Source: Rhodocyclaceae bacterium
Lineage (GTDB): Bacteria; Pseudomonadota; Gammaproteobacteria; Burkholderiales; Rhodocyclaceae
DNA: 64,000 bases
Assembly: GCA_028687645.1 (NCBI GenBank)
Contig: JAQTZQ010000001.1
Coordinates: 23,980-87,979 of the forward strand
Reading direction: 5' to 3'
How positions within the stretch are numbered: the first letter of the stretch is position 1; the number at the start of each line of letters is the position of its first letter. A program made the translations under genes and the position numbers. Positions 25,910 through 37,272 of the stretch are shown piece by piece. A model generated the notes under the pieces. The model ran no database searches. It saw only the letters and a program-made list of their open reading frames with translations, and was not told the origin of the DNA.

Positions 25910-26226
25910 TATTTTTCCTCCCCGTTCAGAAGGCGAGCTACGTCTTTGGCAGGCCAAGCTAAGCGCCGGTTCGGTAGCTTCAGAGGGGAAATCCCGCAGT
26001 AATTTGAGTTGCGACAAAGGCCAGACCTGATCGTGTCGGCCTTAACATGAACCAGTTCGGCGAACTGCTCGGTGGTGAGGTGGCTGAATACCTCTAACCG
26101 GCGCAGCAATTTCTCCATGAGTCCAGCTTGCAAAGCGGATTCCTCTGCTGCCTGGTTGCTTGCTGCGTGTGTAGTTGAAGAGTGTGGAATCTGGTCCATT
26201 TGACCAGGATCGGTGCGGTGCTGCAT
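25909..26226 (-). CDS. AlpA/excisionase-like DNA-binding protein
   Basis: 105 residues from the ATG at 26226 (GGAG upstream). The C-terminal 60 residues, FSHLTTEQFAELVHVKADTIRS...LKLPNRRLAWPAKDVARLLNG, have the winged-helix/MerR-like layout of AlpA and Xis proteins: a helix-turn-helix, a short wing, then a terminal helix. Such proteins direct element excision with the integrase, which lies just upstream on the same strand. The acidic, Gln-rich N-terminal half is unassigned. Confidence 0.6.
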   Translation of the reverse strand: MQHRTDPGQMDQIPHSSTTHAASNQAAEESALQAGLMEKLLRRLEVFSHLTTEQFAELVHVKADTIRSGLCRNSNYCGISPLKLPNRRLAWPAKDVARLLNGEEK

Positions 26227-26597
26227 AAAATGCTCCAGGCCCCCCAAGCCAAAGTTAACAGAATCGCAGCAAATGCAGCGTAACTTTTGAAGTGGTAGCA
26301 GTAATGGAGCAAGTTTCGACTCGAACACTACCTGACACAGTTGCAGGCAGGCCCAACAGAAATTGCTGTTGGCATACAGATACACTTCGTCGTATCTGTT
26401 CAACTCGGCACTCAGACCTTGGGGGAAGGTTTAGCCAGAAGCTTCTTGAGCAAATAAAAAACTTTGAAAATTCTAACTTACAAATCAGTTGCATCAACAT
26501 CGAGTCACGCTGATCTGATGTATTGAATACTACACCCCTGAATTTGATTTGCAAGAACTATAACGAAATAAACCTTTGATTATAATAATAAGTTGTG
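26227..26597. other. Non-coding stretch
   Basis: No gene accepted. It is AT-rich at 26440-26597 and probably holds the promoter of the excisionase-like operon. No repeat or hairpin stood out. Confidence 0.4.
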
Positions 26598-27959
26598 TCA
26601 ACTGGATGTGTTAACTGGCAATTTGTTATATGGGTCTGTCGCCACAAATTTCACACCGGCTTGTTCCAGCACCCACGCTTCGATCTTGGTATGCCACATC
26701 CGCAGCAGGTCAAGGGGGCGCACACGGTAATGTTTCTCTGCTGTCGCACTGGGTTTGTGCCCCATGATTTGGGCTACGATGCCTGTTGGCACCTCCACCC
26801 ATTCGGCCAGCGTACCAAAAGAGCGACGCAAGCCATGAAGTGATAGAGAGGGTAATCCAGCGGCGGCTAGAGCCTTGTTATGAGCAATCCTCGGTTCCTG
26901 AAGCCTCCCTGATGCAGCCGTCAGGCTACTGAACACCCACGGATTAGGGGCATCTTTGCCATCAACTATCATTTTCCGGCGAGGCAAACTGCTCAACAAC
27001 GATGCAACGTATGGGGTGAGTGGAATCGTCCGTTCCCCCTCCACTTTGTCTCGTATAGCGATTCCTCCCCACTGAAAATCAATGTCAGACCATTGCAGTC
27101 GTGCCATCTCTTCACGACGGGCACCGGTCAGTAGCAGTGCCTGTAAGTATGCAGAATGAACAGGGTTGAACAACTTCCGAACTTGCTCGAACCATAGTGG
27201 CAATTGTTCGCGTTGCAGGCAATCATCTTTTGATGCTTTTTTTGGCAACTCATCCCGAACACTACGCGATGCACAAACATCGGCATTCACATGGTGCTTG
27301 TAGTCCTCGTGGTCGGCTGACCAATTCATGAACGCACGTAACAACCGAAATCCTAATGCCGTATTTGTCGGGCGCTTGACCACTTCATCACGCATCCATT
27401 GCGAGACCATTGCCGAGTCGATCTTGTTGAGCGGCAAACGGAGCAAGGCGTAAAGCGCACCTGGCTCCGTCTTGTCGCCCTGCCCCTTTTTTCTGCCACG
27501 CGATTTAGGCTTGCCACCGGGGTCAGAGAAGCGTAAGTGATCTCTGTAGTTACGCTCTCCCCACTTTGAGCGACGTGCCTCGAGGTAGATGTTCCAGGCT
27601 TCTATTGCCGGAGCCTCCGACCTAATCGAGTCGACACGCTTTTTCTCCGTGGCGGCGACACGCTCTTTTTTCTCTTGGCGGGGGTCTAATCCTTGGTCGA
27701 TTTGCTTTTGAAGTGTGCGCGCTTCTTCTCTCGCCTTGTCGATGCCCCATGCGCGTACATCCCCAATAGTTATCCGAACATTTTGGCCGGAGAGTAATTT
27801 GCCTTGGAAAACGAACGCCTTGGTTCCCTCTGGATTACGCTTACCAGGTGCTGTCGCACGAACAGCCAGACCGGGAGTGTCGGAATCCCACAGAAATGCT
27901 TGACCGTCTTCGGCAGTGAAGTTCCGGATGCGACCAGCGGTTAGATTGACACGAGCCAT
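26598..27959 (-). CDS. Tyrosine-recombinase integrase (P4 type)
   Basis: 453 residues. The N-terminus is an arm-type DNA-binding domain (DUF4102: DGQAFLWDSDTPGLAVRA, then KAFVFQGKL and TIGDVRAW). The catalytic residues are present: R281 (GARREEMARLQW), H375-x-x-R378 (LHGLRR), H401 (MGHK) and nucleophile Y411. GAGGTG precedes the ATG. It integrates the element by site-specific recombination, normally into the 3' end of a tRNA gene, and a tRNA-Lys 3' fragment lies 180 bases upstream of its start. It marks the right-hand boundary of the element. Confidence 0.95.
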   Translation of the reverse strand: MARVNLTAGRIRNFTAEDGQAFLWDSDTPGLAVRATAPGKRNPEGTKAFVFQGKLLSGQNVRITIGDVRAWGIDKAREEARTLQKQIDQGLDPRQEKKERVAATEKKRVDSIRSEAPAIEAWNIYLEARRSKWGERNYRDHLRFSDPGGKPKSRGRKKGQGDKTEPGALYALLRLPLNKIDSAMVSQWMRDEVVKRPTNTALGFRLLRAFMNWSADHEDYKHHVNADVCASRSVRDELPKKASKDDCLQREQLPLWFEQVRKLFNPVHSAYLQALLLTGARREEMARLQWSDIDFQWGGIAIRDKVEGERTIPLTPYVASLLSSLPRRKMIVDGKDAPNPWVFSSLTAASGRLQEPRIAHNKALAAAGLPSLSLHGLRRSFGTLAEWVEVPTGIVAQIMGHKPSATAEKHYRVRPLDLLRMWHTKIEAWVLEQAGVKFVATDPYNKLPVNTSS

Positions 27960-28120
27960 GCTTCACCTCAAACGGCTTACGCAGATTTCCATGTAAGAAC
28001 TTTGTAAGACAAATCATAGGATATACATCAATGTTGATCAAGAGTTGCGTAGCAGAATACAAAGTATTATTGTTGTTTTATATAGGTTTTTTAAAAATGA
28101 GTCGACGCGAAGCAATAGCG

Positions 28121-28186
28121 ATCAATGGCTTGATTTTCTGACTTTTAATCCGTTGGTCCCGAGTTCGAATCTCGGCCGACCCACCA
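28121..28186 (+). other. Element end: 3' fragment of tRNA-Lys(TTT) with adjacent IHF-like site (att site)
   Basis: Bases 28138-28186 are the anticodon loop (CTTTTAA), variable region, T-arm (CCGAG-TTCGAAT-CTCGG) and acceptor CCGACCC plus ACCA of a tRNA-Lys. The 5' half is missing. The 5' side of the anticodon stem (TCTGA) pairs imperfectly with its 3' side (TCCGT), so the switch from element to host sequence falls about at GACTTTTAAT. ATCAATGGCTTG at 28121-28132 is close to the IHF consensus. The intact tRNA-Lys should lie at the other end of the element, outside the window. Confidence 0.85.
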
Positions 28187-28200
28187 AGAAATTCATAAAA

Positions 28201-28223
28201 CGCCCAGCTCGCTGGGCGTTTTT
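28201..28223 (+). terminator. Terminator after the tRNA-Lys fragment
   Basis: CGCCCAG-CTCG-CTGGGCG followed by TTTTT, 15 bases after the CCA end. It is the original terminator of the host tRNA gene. Confidence 0.85.
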
Positions 28224-28259
28224 GTTTTTCTGGCGCAATAAAAAGCTTCAGTTGCCTTA

Positions 28260-28703
28260 TTAGCGGGCTTTGCGGCTGAATTTGTCAGCGAGTTGGCTGA
28301 GCTTCTCAACTCGTCGCTGCTCAGCCTTGGCGGCGGCTTCTGCGGCCTTGGTGGCTGCCTCGACAGCCTTCCGTTGATCCGCCTGCTTTTTGAAGCGCTC
28401 GCGCAATAATTCTGTGGCGTGCAACCGGTTTTCATCCGTCACTTCGTCGGCGGGAGTGGCATCGAGGTTGAGACGGACTTTGCCTTTTTCCATCTCTTTC
28501 AAATAGCGCGTGGAGACTGTATGGCTGCGCATGGCGAGGCGCAGGGCCTTTTTTTCCAGTTCAGGCAGCAGGGCGATGACCTGTTTGTCGATGCCGATCG
28601 CCAAAGGGCTGTGGTTACGAAAAACTTCAAATTTTTCGTGCAATTCTTTCAGCAGGCCGCGAACGTCGATAGGCTTTTTAGGGGTAGATTCAGGATTAGT
28701 CAT
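28260..28703 (-). CDS. ProQ/FinO-family RNA chaperone
   Basis: 147 residues. The FinO/ProQ RNA-binding fold is clear: FRNHSPLAIGIDKQV, then LRLAMRSHTVSTRYLKEMEKG with the conserved basic face. The C-terminal 50 residues are a long Ala/Lys/Arg/Glu-rich helix that probably adds RNA contacts. These proteins bind structured 3' ends of small RNAs and mRNAs. It is the first host gene beyond the element, on the minus strand, and its 3' end faces the tRNA terminator. Confidence 0.9.
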   Translation of the reverse strand: MTNPESTPKKPIDVRGLLKELHEKFEVFRNHSPLAIGIDKQVIALLPELEKKALRLAMRSHTVSTRYLKEMEKGKVRLNLDATPADEVTDENRLHATELLRERFKKQADQRKAVEAATKAAEAAAKAEQRRVEKLSQLADKFSRKAR

Positions 28704-28774
28704 GTTTGAAAAATGGTCTTTTGAGGCGTGAAGCGTAGCACAAGGTTAGGCTTCGCTACCGCAAAGCCAGGGAT

Positions 28775-29650
28775 TTACAGGCCGCTTTTTTTGAACCAGG
28801 CTTGCATTTTCTTCCAACCATCTTCCGCATCTTCCTTGCGGTAGCTGGGGCGGTAATCGGCGTGGAAGGCATGCGGGGCGTTGTCGTAAACACGAATTTC
28901 GGAAACTTTGGCGGCGGCGCTGCCCTGCTTGAGCGCTTTTTCCATCGCTTCCACGGATTCAAGCGGGATGCCGGTATCCAGGCCACCGTATAAGCCGAGG
29001 ACGGGCGCCATCATGTTGCTGGTCAGTTCCATTGGGTGCTTGGGGGTAAATTCGTTGGCCACGCCCACCAGACGACCGTACCAGGCGACCGCCGCTTTCA
29101 ACTGGGGATTGTGGGCGCTGTACAGCCAGGAGATGCGGCCACCCCAGCAGAAACCGGTAATCGCCAGCCGATTGGTATCGGCCCCTTGCGCCGTTGCCCA
29201 GGCAACACATGCGTCAAGATCGGTCATGACTTGGGCGTCAGGCGTTTTGCTGGTGATATTGGCCATCAGCTCCGGGATGCTGGTGTATTTTTGTGGATCG
29301 CCCTGACGCGCGAACAACTCAGGGGCGATGGCGCAGTAACCGAGTTTGGCCAGGCGCCGGCAAACATCCTTGATGTATTCATGAACCCCAAAAATCTCGG
29401 AAACGACGAGCACCACGGGCACCTTGGCATTGCCCCGCGGCGCGGCGCGGTAGGCCACCATTTGGCCATCTTTGACCGGCACCTTGATTTCACCGGCCAG
29501 CAAGCCGGCATCGTCAGTCTTGACCGCCGTTTGCGCCATGACCGGCTGAACAGCCAGGGCAAAACCAGCACCCAGGCTGGTGACCAGAAAGCTGCGGCGG
29601 TCGAAAGATTTGGATGAAACGAGGCTGTCGAACTCTGGGTTGAGGCTCAT
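28775..29650 (-). CDS. Exported dienelactone-hydrolase family protein
   Basis: 291 residues. A Tat signal with DRRSFLVTS at about residues 17-25 and a hydrophobic core ends near VMAQ (residues 37-40). The alpha/beta hydrolase part has the DLH nucleophile region FCWGGR, where cysteine takes the serine place, a late acidic region around GGLDTGIP and the terminal His in [12 protein letters not shown] enzymes open cyclic enol-lactones; related exported proteins act on unknown esters. The stop of rng lies upstream, 22 bases from its start. Confidence 0.88.
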   Translation of the reverse strand: MSLNPEFDSLVSSKSFDRRSFLVTSLGAGFALAVQPVMAQTAVKTDDAGLLAGEIKVPVKDGQMVAYRAAPRGNAKVPVVLVVSEIFGVHEYIKDVCRRLAKLGYCAIAPELFARQGDPQKYTSIPELMANITSKTPDAQVMTDLDACVAWATAQGADTNRLAITGFCWGGRISWLYSAHNPQLKAAVAWYGRLVGVANEFTPKHPMELTSNMMAPVLGLYGGLDTGIPLESVEAMEKALKQGSAAAKVSEIRVYDNAPHAFHADYRPSYRKEDAEDGWKKMQAWFKKSGL

Positions 29651-29672
29651 GGGGTTTATCTCCTTTGTTGTT

Positions 29673-31124
29673 TTACATCAGAACGATGTCGTACTGCTCG
29701 GGGGAATAACTCGGTTCGGACTGTAGGGATACCGATTTCTCAATGAAGTCTGAGAGCATCGCCAGCGACTGAGATTCCTCGTCTAAAAAGAGATCAACCA
29801 CTGCCGGCCCGGCGAGAATGCGGTATTCGCGGGCGTTGAATTGACGGGCTTCGCGCAGCAGTTCGCGGAGGATTTCGTAAGCGACGGTGCGCGCAGTTTT
29901 GACCTCACCACGCCCACCGCAGGTTTGACAGGGCTGACAAAGCACATGCGCCAAGGACTCGCGCGTACGCTTGCGGGTCATTTCAACCAGGCCCAGCGCC
30001 GTAAAGCCGTTCACCGTTAAACGCGTGTAATCACTGGCCAAGGCCTTGTTGAATTCATCGAGCACTGCCGTTTTGTGTTCTTCGTTTTCCATGTCGATGA
30101 AGTCGACAATGATGATACCGCCGAGGTTCCGCAAGCGGAGTTGGCGGGCAATGGTGACAGCGGCTTCAAGATTAGTTTTGAAAATAGTGTCGTCAAAATT
30201 GCGCACGCCGACGAAGCCGCCGGTATTCACATCCACCGTAGTCATCGCCTCGGTCTGGTCGATGATCAGATAACCGCCGGATTTGAGATCGACGCGGCGC
30301 GCCAGGGCTTTCTGGATTTCATCCTCAACGCCATGCAGATCAAAGAGCGGGCGCTGGCCGGTGTAATGATCGAGCAAGGGCAAAACGGCAGGCGTGTATT
30401 CCTCGGCAAAGGCGGTGAGCTTTTGGAAGTTCTCGCGGGAGTCGACGGTAATTTTGCTGGTCTCAGGATTGACAAAGTCGCGCAACACGCGCTGCCCGAG
30501 TGACAATTCCTGATAAAGCACGGTCGGCGGCCCGGAAACGCGCGCTTTGTCGCGAATATCACCCCAGGTTTTGCGCAGATAGGCGATGTCGGTGGCGAAC
30601 TCCTGATCGCTGGCGTTCTCCGCCATGGTGCGGACAATGAATCCACCCGGCTCATCCGCCGGCACCAGGCTGGTGATTTTTTCACGCAAGACTTCGCGTT
30701 CAGCTTCAGCCTCAATGCGCTGCGAAATGCCGATATGCTTTTCCTGCGGCAGATAGACCAGCATGCGGCCGGCGATGGAAATTTGCGTTGATAAGCGCGC
30801 GCCCTTGGTGCCGATCGGGTCTTTGACCACTTGGACGACGATGCTTTGGCCGTCCGACAATATCTTTTCGATGGGCCTTTCAGTGGCCGTCTCACGCGGT
30901 TGCCAAATGTCCGCAACGTGCAAAAAGGCGGTGCGCTCAAGGCCGATTTCGACAAAGGCAGATTGCATGCCGGGCAGAATGCGACAAATGCGCCCGAGAT
31001 AGACGTTGCCGACCAGCCCTCGGCTGGCGGTGCGCTCGATGTGGAGCTCCTGGACGACGCCTTGTTGCATGACGGCAACGCGCGTTTCCTGCGGGGTGAA
31101 ATTGATCAGGATTTCTTCAGACAT
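29673..31124 (-). CDS. rng: Ribonuclease G
   Basis: 483 residues, the usual length of RNase G. It matures the 5' end of 16S rRNA and degrades some mRNAs. An S1 domain lies at about 35-120 ([23 protein letters not shown]). The DNase I-like catalytic part contains [10 protein letters not shown] and [12 protein letters not shown] with the catalytic Asp residues. The zinc-link [11 protein letters not shown] (about 405-415) and the short C-terminal domain show that it is RNase G rather than the longer RNase E. In related genomes rng follows maf; here maf is 10 kb away. Confidence 0.95.
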   Translation of the reverse strand: MSEEILINFTPQETRVAVMQQGVVQELHIERTASRGLVGNVYLGRICRILPGMQSAFVEIGLERTAFLHVADIWQPRETATERPIEKILSDGQSIVVQVVKDPIGTKGARLSTQISIAGRMLVYLPQEKHIGISQRIEAEAEREVLREKITSLVPADEPGGFIVRTMAENASDQEFATDIAYLRKTWGDIRDKARVSGPPTVLYQELSLGQRVLRDFVNPETSKITVDSRENFQKLTAFAEEYTPAVLPLLDHYTGQRPLFDLHGVEDEIQKALARRVDLKSGGYLIIDQTEAMTTVDVNTGGFVGVRNFDDTIFKTNLEAAVTIARQLRLRNLGGIIIVDFIDMENEEHKTAVLDEFNKALASDYTRLTVNGFTALGLVEMTRKRTRESLAHVLCQPCQTCGGRGEVKTARTVAYEILRELLREARQFNAREYRILAGPAVVDLFLDEESQSLAMLSDFIEKSVSLQSEPSYSPEQYDIVLM

Positions 31125-31159
31125 AGTCTCTACAATGCGCGATTTTGCGGCATTCTACT

Positions 31160-32440
31160 ATGGTCAAAGCCCCCGAACTCCTCGCTCCCGCCGGTTCCCT
31201 TGAGATGATGCGCACCGCCTTCGATTTTGGCGCGGATGCGATTTACGCCGGCCAGCCGCGTTACAGCCTGCGCGTGCGCAATAATGCCTTTGGCACCATC
31301 GGCGCACTGAAGGAAGGCATCGACGAGGCGCACGCCCGGGGCAAGCAGTTTTTTGTCGTCAGCAACATTTTCCCGCACAACGCCAAGCTGACGACTTACC
31401 TGGCCGACATGGCGCCGGTCATTGCCCTGAAGCCGGATGCGCTGATTATGTCCGACCCCGGTTTGATCGACATGGTGCGCGAGACTTGGCCGGAGCAAAA
31501 CGTTCACCTTTCCGTTCAATCGAATACCGTCAACTGGGCTGCCGTGCGCTTCTGGAAGAAGTTAGGGCTTACTCGCATCATTTTGTCACGCGAATTGTCC
31601 CTCGATGAAGTGGCTGAAATTCGCCAGCAATGCCCGGATATCGAACTGGAAGTTTTTGTCCATGGCGCGTTGTGCATTGCCTATTCCGGGCGCTGCCTGC
31701 TCTCCGGTTACTTTAATCATCGTGACCCGAATCAGGGCAGTTGCACCAATTCATGCCGCTGGGATTACAAAGTCAGCACCTCGGATGGCGCTGCGCCAGA
31801 TGGTTACGGTCAACCGCCAAAAGAGCAGGAAATTTTGCTCGAAGAAAAGATGCGCCCCGGCGAATTGATGCCGATCGAGGAAGACGAGCACGGCACTTAC
31901 ATCATGAACTCCAAGGATTTGCGCGCCATTGAGCACGTCAATCGGCTGGTTGAGATGGGCATTGATTCACTGAAAATCGAAGGCCGCACCAAAAGCCCGT
32001 ATTACGTTGCGCGCACCACCCAATCCTACCGTCAGGCGATTGATGACGCGGTGGCCGGCAAGCCGCTTGATCCGGCCCTGTTGCGTGAACTTGAAGGTCT
32101 GGCCAATCGTGGTTACACCGATGGTTTTTACCAGCGCCATCATGATGCCGACTATCAAAATTATCTGCGCGGCAATTCAGAGTCTGATCGAAGTCTGTAT
32201 GTTGGCGACGCGGTGGCGTTCGACAGCACGCGTGGACTGATGGAAATTGAGGTCAAAAACAAGTTCTCACTCGGCGACCGCCTTGAATGCGTGCACCCTG
32301 TCGGCAACTTCATCATGCCGCTACAGCGCATGGAGAACAAAAAAGGCGAGGCGATCAGCGTTGCGCCGGGTAGCGGGCATCGCGTCTGGATTGATTTGCC
32401 CGAGCGGTACAGCCACTCGTTTGTTGCGCGTTTTGTATAA
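31160..32440 (+). CDS. trhP: TrhP/YegQ-type U32 family protein (tRNA 5-hydroxyuridine formation)
   Basis: 426 residues. U32-family opening VKAPELLAPAGSLEMMRTAFDFGADAIYAGQPRYSLR, then the long EVFVHGALCIAYSGRCLLSGYFNHRDPNQGSCTNSCRWDY block with the cysteine cluster that binds a 4Fe-4S centre. The C-terminal part has YIMNSKDLRAIEHV, as in YegQ. TrhP uses prephenate to make 5-hydroxyuridine at the wobble base of tRNAs. The ATG at 31160 was chosen over a TTG at 31145. It is divergent from rng, with 35 bases between starts. Confidence 0.9.
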   Translation: MVKAPELLAPAGSLEMMRTAFDFGADAIYAGQPRYSLRVRNNAFGTIGALKEGIDEAHARGKQFFVVSNIFPHNAKLTTYLADMAPVIALKPDALIMSDPGLIDMVRETWPEQNVHLSVQSNTVNWAAVRFWKKLGLTRIILSRELSLDEVAEIRQQCPDIELEVFVHGALCIAYSGRCLLSGYFNHRDPNQGSCTNSCRWDYKVSTSDGAAPDGYGQPPKEQEILLEEKMRPGELMPIEEDEHGTYIMNSKDLRAIEHVNRLVEMGIDSLKIEGRTKSPYYVARTTQSYRQAIDDAVAGKPLDPALLRELEGLANRGYTDGFYQRHHDADYQNYLRGNSESDRSLYVGDAVAFDSTRGLMEIEVKNKFSLGDRLECVHPVGNFIMPLQRMENKKGEAISVAPGSGHRVWIDLPERYSHSFVARFV

Positions 32441-32588
32441 AGCGATCTTGACCAACAGCGCTGTTCCGGCATTTTTTGGGCTGATTCTGGCGTTGACCGC
32501 AAGCATTGCCGCCAAGATGCTGTTTTATCGCTGGATCGAGCAACTCGCCCCGCGCTTGGAAATCCAGCTCATCCGGAAAGCCCTGTTG

Positions 32589-32882
32589 CTACAGACGCCC
32601 CTGCCAATACCGAGGTTCGCGACTTTGGTGAGAAATGGCATATAAACGCGGCCCGGAATCCTCTTCGCGGTACACCAATGAGTAGGGGAAGCGCTGAAAT
32701 GGATAAACGCGCAAGCCCTTATTTGCCAAGGTACCGAGCTTTTGGTTTAGTTCCAGCAGCGCGACGACTCGCTCGAACTCGGTCACAAACGCGTTTGCAA
32801 TGATGTTGCTCGCGTGTTCTGCATAGTACAGCGCAGCATCGGTCAACTCGATTTCCGCCTCGGGATGCAGCCAATAGCTCAT
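32589..32882 (-). CDS. RelE/ParE-family toxin
   Basis: 97 residues. The pattern WLHPEAEIELTDAALYYAE...FVTEFERVVALL...LRVYPFQRFPYSLVYREE...LYAISHQSREPRYW is that of ParE/RelE toxins, with the terminal HQSREP.YW typical of the subgroup paired with addiction-module antitoxins. Its ATG overlaps the antitoxin stop. The 148 bases between trhP and its end (32441-32588) hold nothing I recognise. Confidence 0.88.
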   Translation of the reverse strand: MSYWLHPEAEIELTDAALYYAEHASNIIANAFVTEFERVVALLELNQKLGTLANKGLRVYPFQRFPYSLVYREEDSGPRLYAISHQSREPRYWQGRL

Positions 32883-33103
32883 GCAAGGCGTGCACGAACG
32901 CGAGCAACGGCTTCTTGCCCTGATACGAGGGCAACCTTGCCCGCCTGGACTTCAGCCTCTCGCCTAAGCGCTTCTGACACCCAGGCATCTTGAATCTTTG
33001 AACTAGGCTCAAAGCTTTCAATCAACCGCTCAAGTAAATGAGCGCGTTCGGTGGGGCCTAAGTTCAAAATCTCAGCTTCAAGGTCATAAATATGAGCTGG
33101 CAT
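32879..33103 (-). CDS. Addiction-module antitoxin
   Basis: 74 residues. LNLGPTERAHLLERLIESFEPSSKIQDAWVSEALRREAEVQAGKV matches the short helical 'addiction module component' antitoxins (TIGR02574 type), which pair with ParE/RelE toxins. The toxin gene overlaps its stop by four bases (ATGA). Confidence 0.88.
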   Translation of the reverse strand: MPAHIYDLEAEILNLGPTERAHLLERLIESFEPSSKIQDAWVSEALRREAEVQAGKVALVSGQEAVARVRARLA

Positions 33104-33326
33104 TTGAGCCTCCGGAATTTGTAAGATTAATTGGATGATACAACTACGAAAAGGGTCAAAGGGGTCCTATTGTTTCGCAACACAAACCCTGAACGGCGTC
33201 GGGATTCTTTACAGTCCGATGACAACCCGCTGCCCATCATCAGATTTTAATATTCCTGCTCAATAACTTGGTGTTTGTGGCTGGATTTTTGCTTTAGTTA
33301 AAGTTCTGAAGAATTCAAAGCAAAAA

Positions 33327-33965
33327 ATGAAAAATACATTCCGCAAACTCGCCTTCGGTCTTGGGCTGGCTATCGCCACCATCACCGCCCACGCCGATCT
33401 CGTTACGCCGCTGGTTAGCCTGCAGGAAAACGTGATCAATGACGAGAATGGCAACTGGTTGATGAACCAGTATCACGTTACGAATAATTCGCTAATTAAA
33501 GAGCACGACATCTACGCCTTTGCTGTCACCAACCCGCTCGCTATGAATGCATGGACGAATAGAGAAGGCTGGAGCGCCACCACGATGTCGAAAGATGAGT
33601 GGAATGCCGGGACGTATTCAAGAAAGACTTTCTGCACTCCCGGATGCATGGTCATCCAAACAGGTAGTGCACCGACAGATACCGAGTCCAGCAATCTTTA
33701 TTTAGGTAGCTTTGAGTCATTGTTTGGTACAGAAGAAATCTATGTAAATTTCTATTGGTCAGATGACGGCGACCCTATTCAACATGGCGATTCAGGCAAG
33801 GAGTTCTATTTTTCCGCTCCGCCAGCCTCGCAATACGCAGCTTTCGGCCTTTCCGGAGTTGTTTTCCAGAGCTTCAACAATGTCCCCGAACCAAGCTTAC
33901 TGGCTCTATTTGGTTTGGCTGCACTAGCAAGTCTGGCCGTTACTCGCCGTCGACGCCTCAACTAA
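33327..33965 (+). CDS. PEP-CTERM sorted secreted protein
   Basis: 212 residues. An N-terminal Sec signal (basic, hydrophobic at about 7-24, cleavage near AHA-D). The C-terminus is a classic PEP-CTERM signal: VPEPSLLALFGLAAL, a hydrophobic stretch, then RRRRLN. Such proteins are recognised by exosortase EpsH/XrtA and linked to exopolysaccharide. The passenger domain is unknown, with one Cys pair (FCTPGC). No exosortase gene lies in the window, but one should exist in the genome. Confidence 0.9.
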   Translation: MKNTFRKLAFGLGLAIATITAHADLVTPLVSLQENVINDENGNWLMNQYHVTNNSLIKEHDIYAFAVTNPLAMNAWTNREGWSATTMSKDEWNAGTYSRKTFCTPGCMVIQTGSAPTDTESSNLYLGSFESLFGTEEIYVNFYWSDDGDPIQHGDSGKEFYFSAPPASQYAAFGLSGVVFQSFNNVPEPSLLALFGLAALASLAVTRRRRLN

Positions 33966-33983
33966 GCCTAGCAAGAATCCCGC

Positions 33984-34013
33984 AAAGGGCGTGGCCGAGG
34001 CCACGCCCTTTTT
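33984..34013. terminator. Bidirectional terminator
   Basis: A 13-bp stem, AAAGGGCGTGGCC with GGCCACGCCCTTT, separates the convergent PEP-CTERM and acetoacetyl-CoA synthetase genes, with T-rich sequence on the right (TTTTTATTTT). Confidence 0.85.
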
Positions 34014-34016
34014 ATT

Positions 34017-35975
<1,959 letters not shown>

Positions 35976-36078
35976 GCTGTCTCCGTTTTATTTTTTGGCG
36001 GCGGCCATCAGCCACGCGCTTCACCGTTATTGTAATGGCGGCACGATTAGAATAATCGCCTCACCCGCGCGAGTTCCC

Positions 36079-36840
36079 ATGTCACTTCTCTGGTTTTTGA
36101 AAAATTTGTTGGGCAGCTTGCTCTTGCCGCCGGGGAATGGCTTGTTGCTGCTGGCTATCGCCGGGATTTTTCGCAAACGGCGCTGGGCTTTCTGGCTGGC
36201 GCTGGTCGCCGGCATCCTGCTCGGTGCGCAAAGCCTGCCGGTGGTTTCCAACGCGCTGATGAATACCCTCGAACGGCAGGCCGGGCCGGCGCTGAGCGAG
36301 GTGCAGGGCGCTGGCGCCATCGTCGTGCTCGGTAGCAGTCTTAATTTCGATGCCCCCGAATATGGCGGCGATACGGCCAATGAGCGTACGCTGGTTCGCC
36401 TGCGTTATGGCGCTGTTCTGGCCCAGCGACTCAAGCTCCCGGTATTGGTCAGCGGCGGCCAAGCGCCGCGTGGCAGCCGCACCGAAGCTGAGGTAATTAG
36501 TGAAATTCTGGAAAACGAATTGGGCGTCAAAGTCCGCTGGCGTGAGGACAAATCGACCAACACCGCTGAGAACGCGCGATTTTCAGCCGATATCCTGCGT
36601 GCGGCGGAGATCAAACGAGTCGTGCTGGTGACCCAGGCATTCCATATTCCGCGCGCGCGGCTCTTGTTTGAGCGAGCCGGCCTGGAGGTGATTCCAGCGC
36701 CGACCGGCTTTAAATCACTGCACGATCCTTCTGCCATCCTGGCCGGATGGTTGCCCCAGGCATCGGCGCTGCAAAATTCCTACTATGCCCTGCACGAATG
36801 GCTGGGCATACTCTGGGCAAACTTATCAAGCAGCGGCTAG
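36079..36840 (+). CDS. YdcF/DUF218-family membrane-associated protein
   Basis: 253 residues from the ATG at 36079. Two hydrophobic segments at about 4-50 precede the DUF218 domain. That domain has GAIVVLGSSL, RLRYGAVLAQR, PVLVSGGQ, STNTAENARFSADIL and VVLVTQAFHIPRARLLFER, the standard conserved blocks. Relatives (ElyC, SanA, YdcF) influence envelope and peptidoglycan or lipid-carrier metabolism; the exact reaction is not known. Its 3' end overlaps the convergent pseudo-receiver gene by 15 bases. Confidence 0.88.
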   Translation: MSLLWFLKNLLGSLLLPPGNGLLLLAIAGIFRKRRWAFWLALVAGILLGAQSLPVVSNALMNTLERQAGPALSEVQGAGAIVVLGSSLNFDAPEYGGDTANERTLVRLRYGAVLAQRLKLPVLVSGGQAPRGSRTEAEVISEILENELGVKVRWREDKSTNTAENARFSADILRAAEIKRVVLVTQAFHIPRARLLFERAGLEVIPAPTGFKSLHDPSAILAGWLPQASALQNSYYALHEWLGILWANLSSSG

Positions 36841-37272
36841 ATCAATCCCGGCCAAACGTGAAAATGGCCGATTGCCGCTCACCGGCACTTTTTGCATGAC
36901 GCTGACGGGGCGTCCGAGATATGGGCGCAGGGTCAGGCTGAGTTGGGTAGGCGACATGCGCTGGTCAAAAACCAGATCGGCACCGCTGTCCAGCAGGCGA
37001 GTCGGGCCTTCGCGATCAAAGCGGGACATTTTGGTGCAGGTCAGCAGCGCACTGTGCGGCAACTTCCCACGCAGAAAAACCAGCGCAGCCAAGGTGTCTT
37101 CGGGAAGATCCGGGCCAACAATGACGACGCGAAAATCATGGTCTTTGAGGTGAGTTCGGGCCTCTTCCAGACTTTCCGATTCAACCAGCAGGCATTCATC
37201 AATGCTCCACGACAGCGCCTCAAGCACCAGCGCACGACGCTCCGAGCTGGGGTCAACCACTAGAATGTTCAT
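36826..37272 (-). CDS. Degenerate receiver-domain protein (pseudo-receiver)
   Basis: 148 residues with a CheY-like layout: MNILVVDPSSERRALV at the start, HDFRVVIVGPDLPEDTLAAL where the phospho-acceptor strand belongs, and LLTCTKMSRFD in place of the conserved Lys strand. The phospho-acceptor Asp aligns with Gly (VIVGPDLP), and only one of the two acidic pocket residues remains. It therefore cannot be phosphorylated in the normal way. No output domain is present. It may act by protein contact; the partner is unknown. Confidence 0.6.
   Translation of the reverse strand: MNILVVDPSSERRALVLEALSWSIDECLLVESESLEEARTHLKDHDFRVVIVGPDLPEDTLAALVFLRGKLPHSALLTCTKMSRFDREGPTRLLDSGADLVFDQRMSPTQLSLTLRPYLGRPVSVMQKVPVSGNRPFSRLAGIDLAAA

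Noticed and set aside
32247..32645. 132-codon plus-strand frame running past trhP
   Set aside because: Mostly inside trhP in another frame. The part beyond it has no motif or ribosome site.
33172..33326. Promoter or repeat before the PEP-CTERM gene
   Set aside because: The stretch is AT-rich but I could not find a convincing -35/-10 pair or repeat.
36826..36840. Possible frameshift at the overlapping 3' ends of the DUF218 gene and the pseudo-receiver gene
   Set aside because: Both proteins end at sensible points; a 15-base convergent overlap is ordinary.
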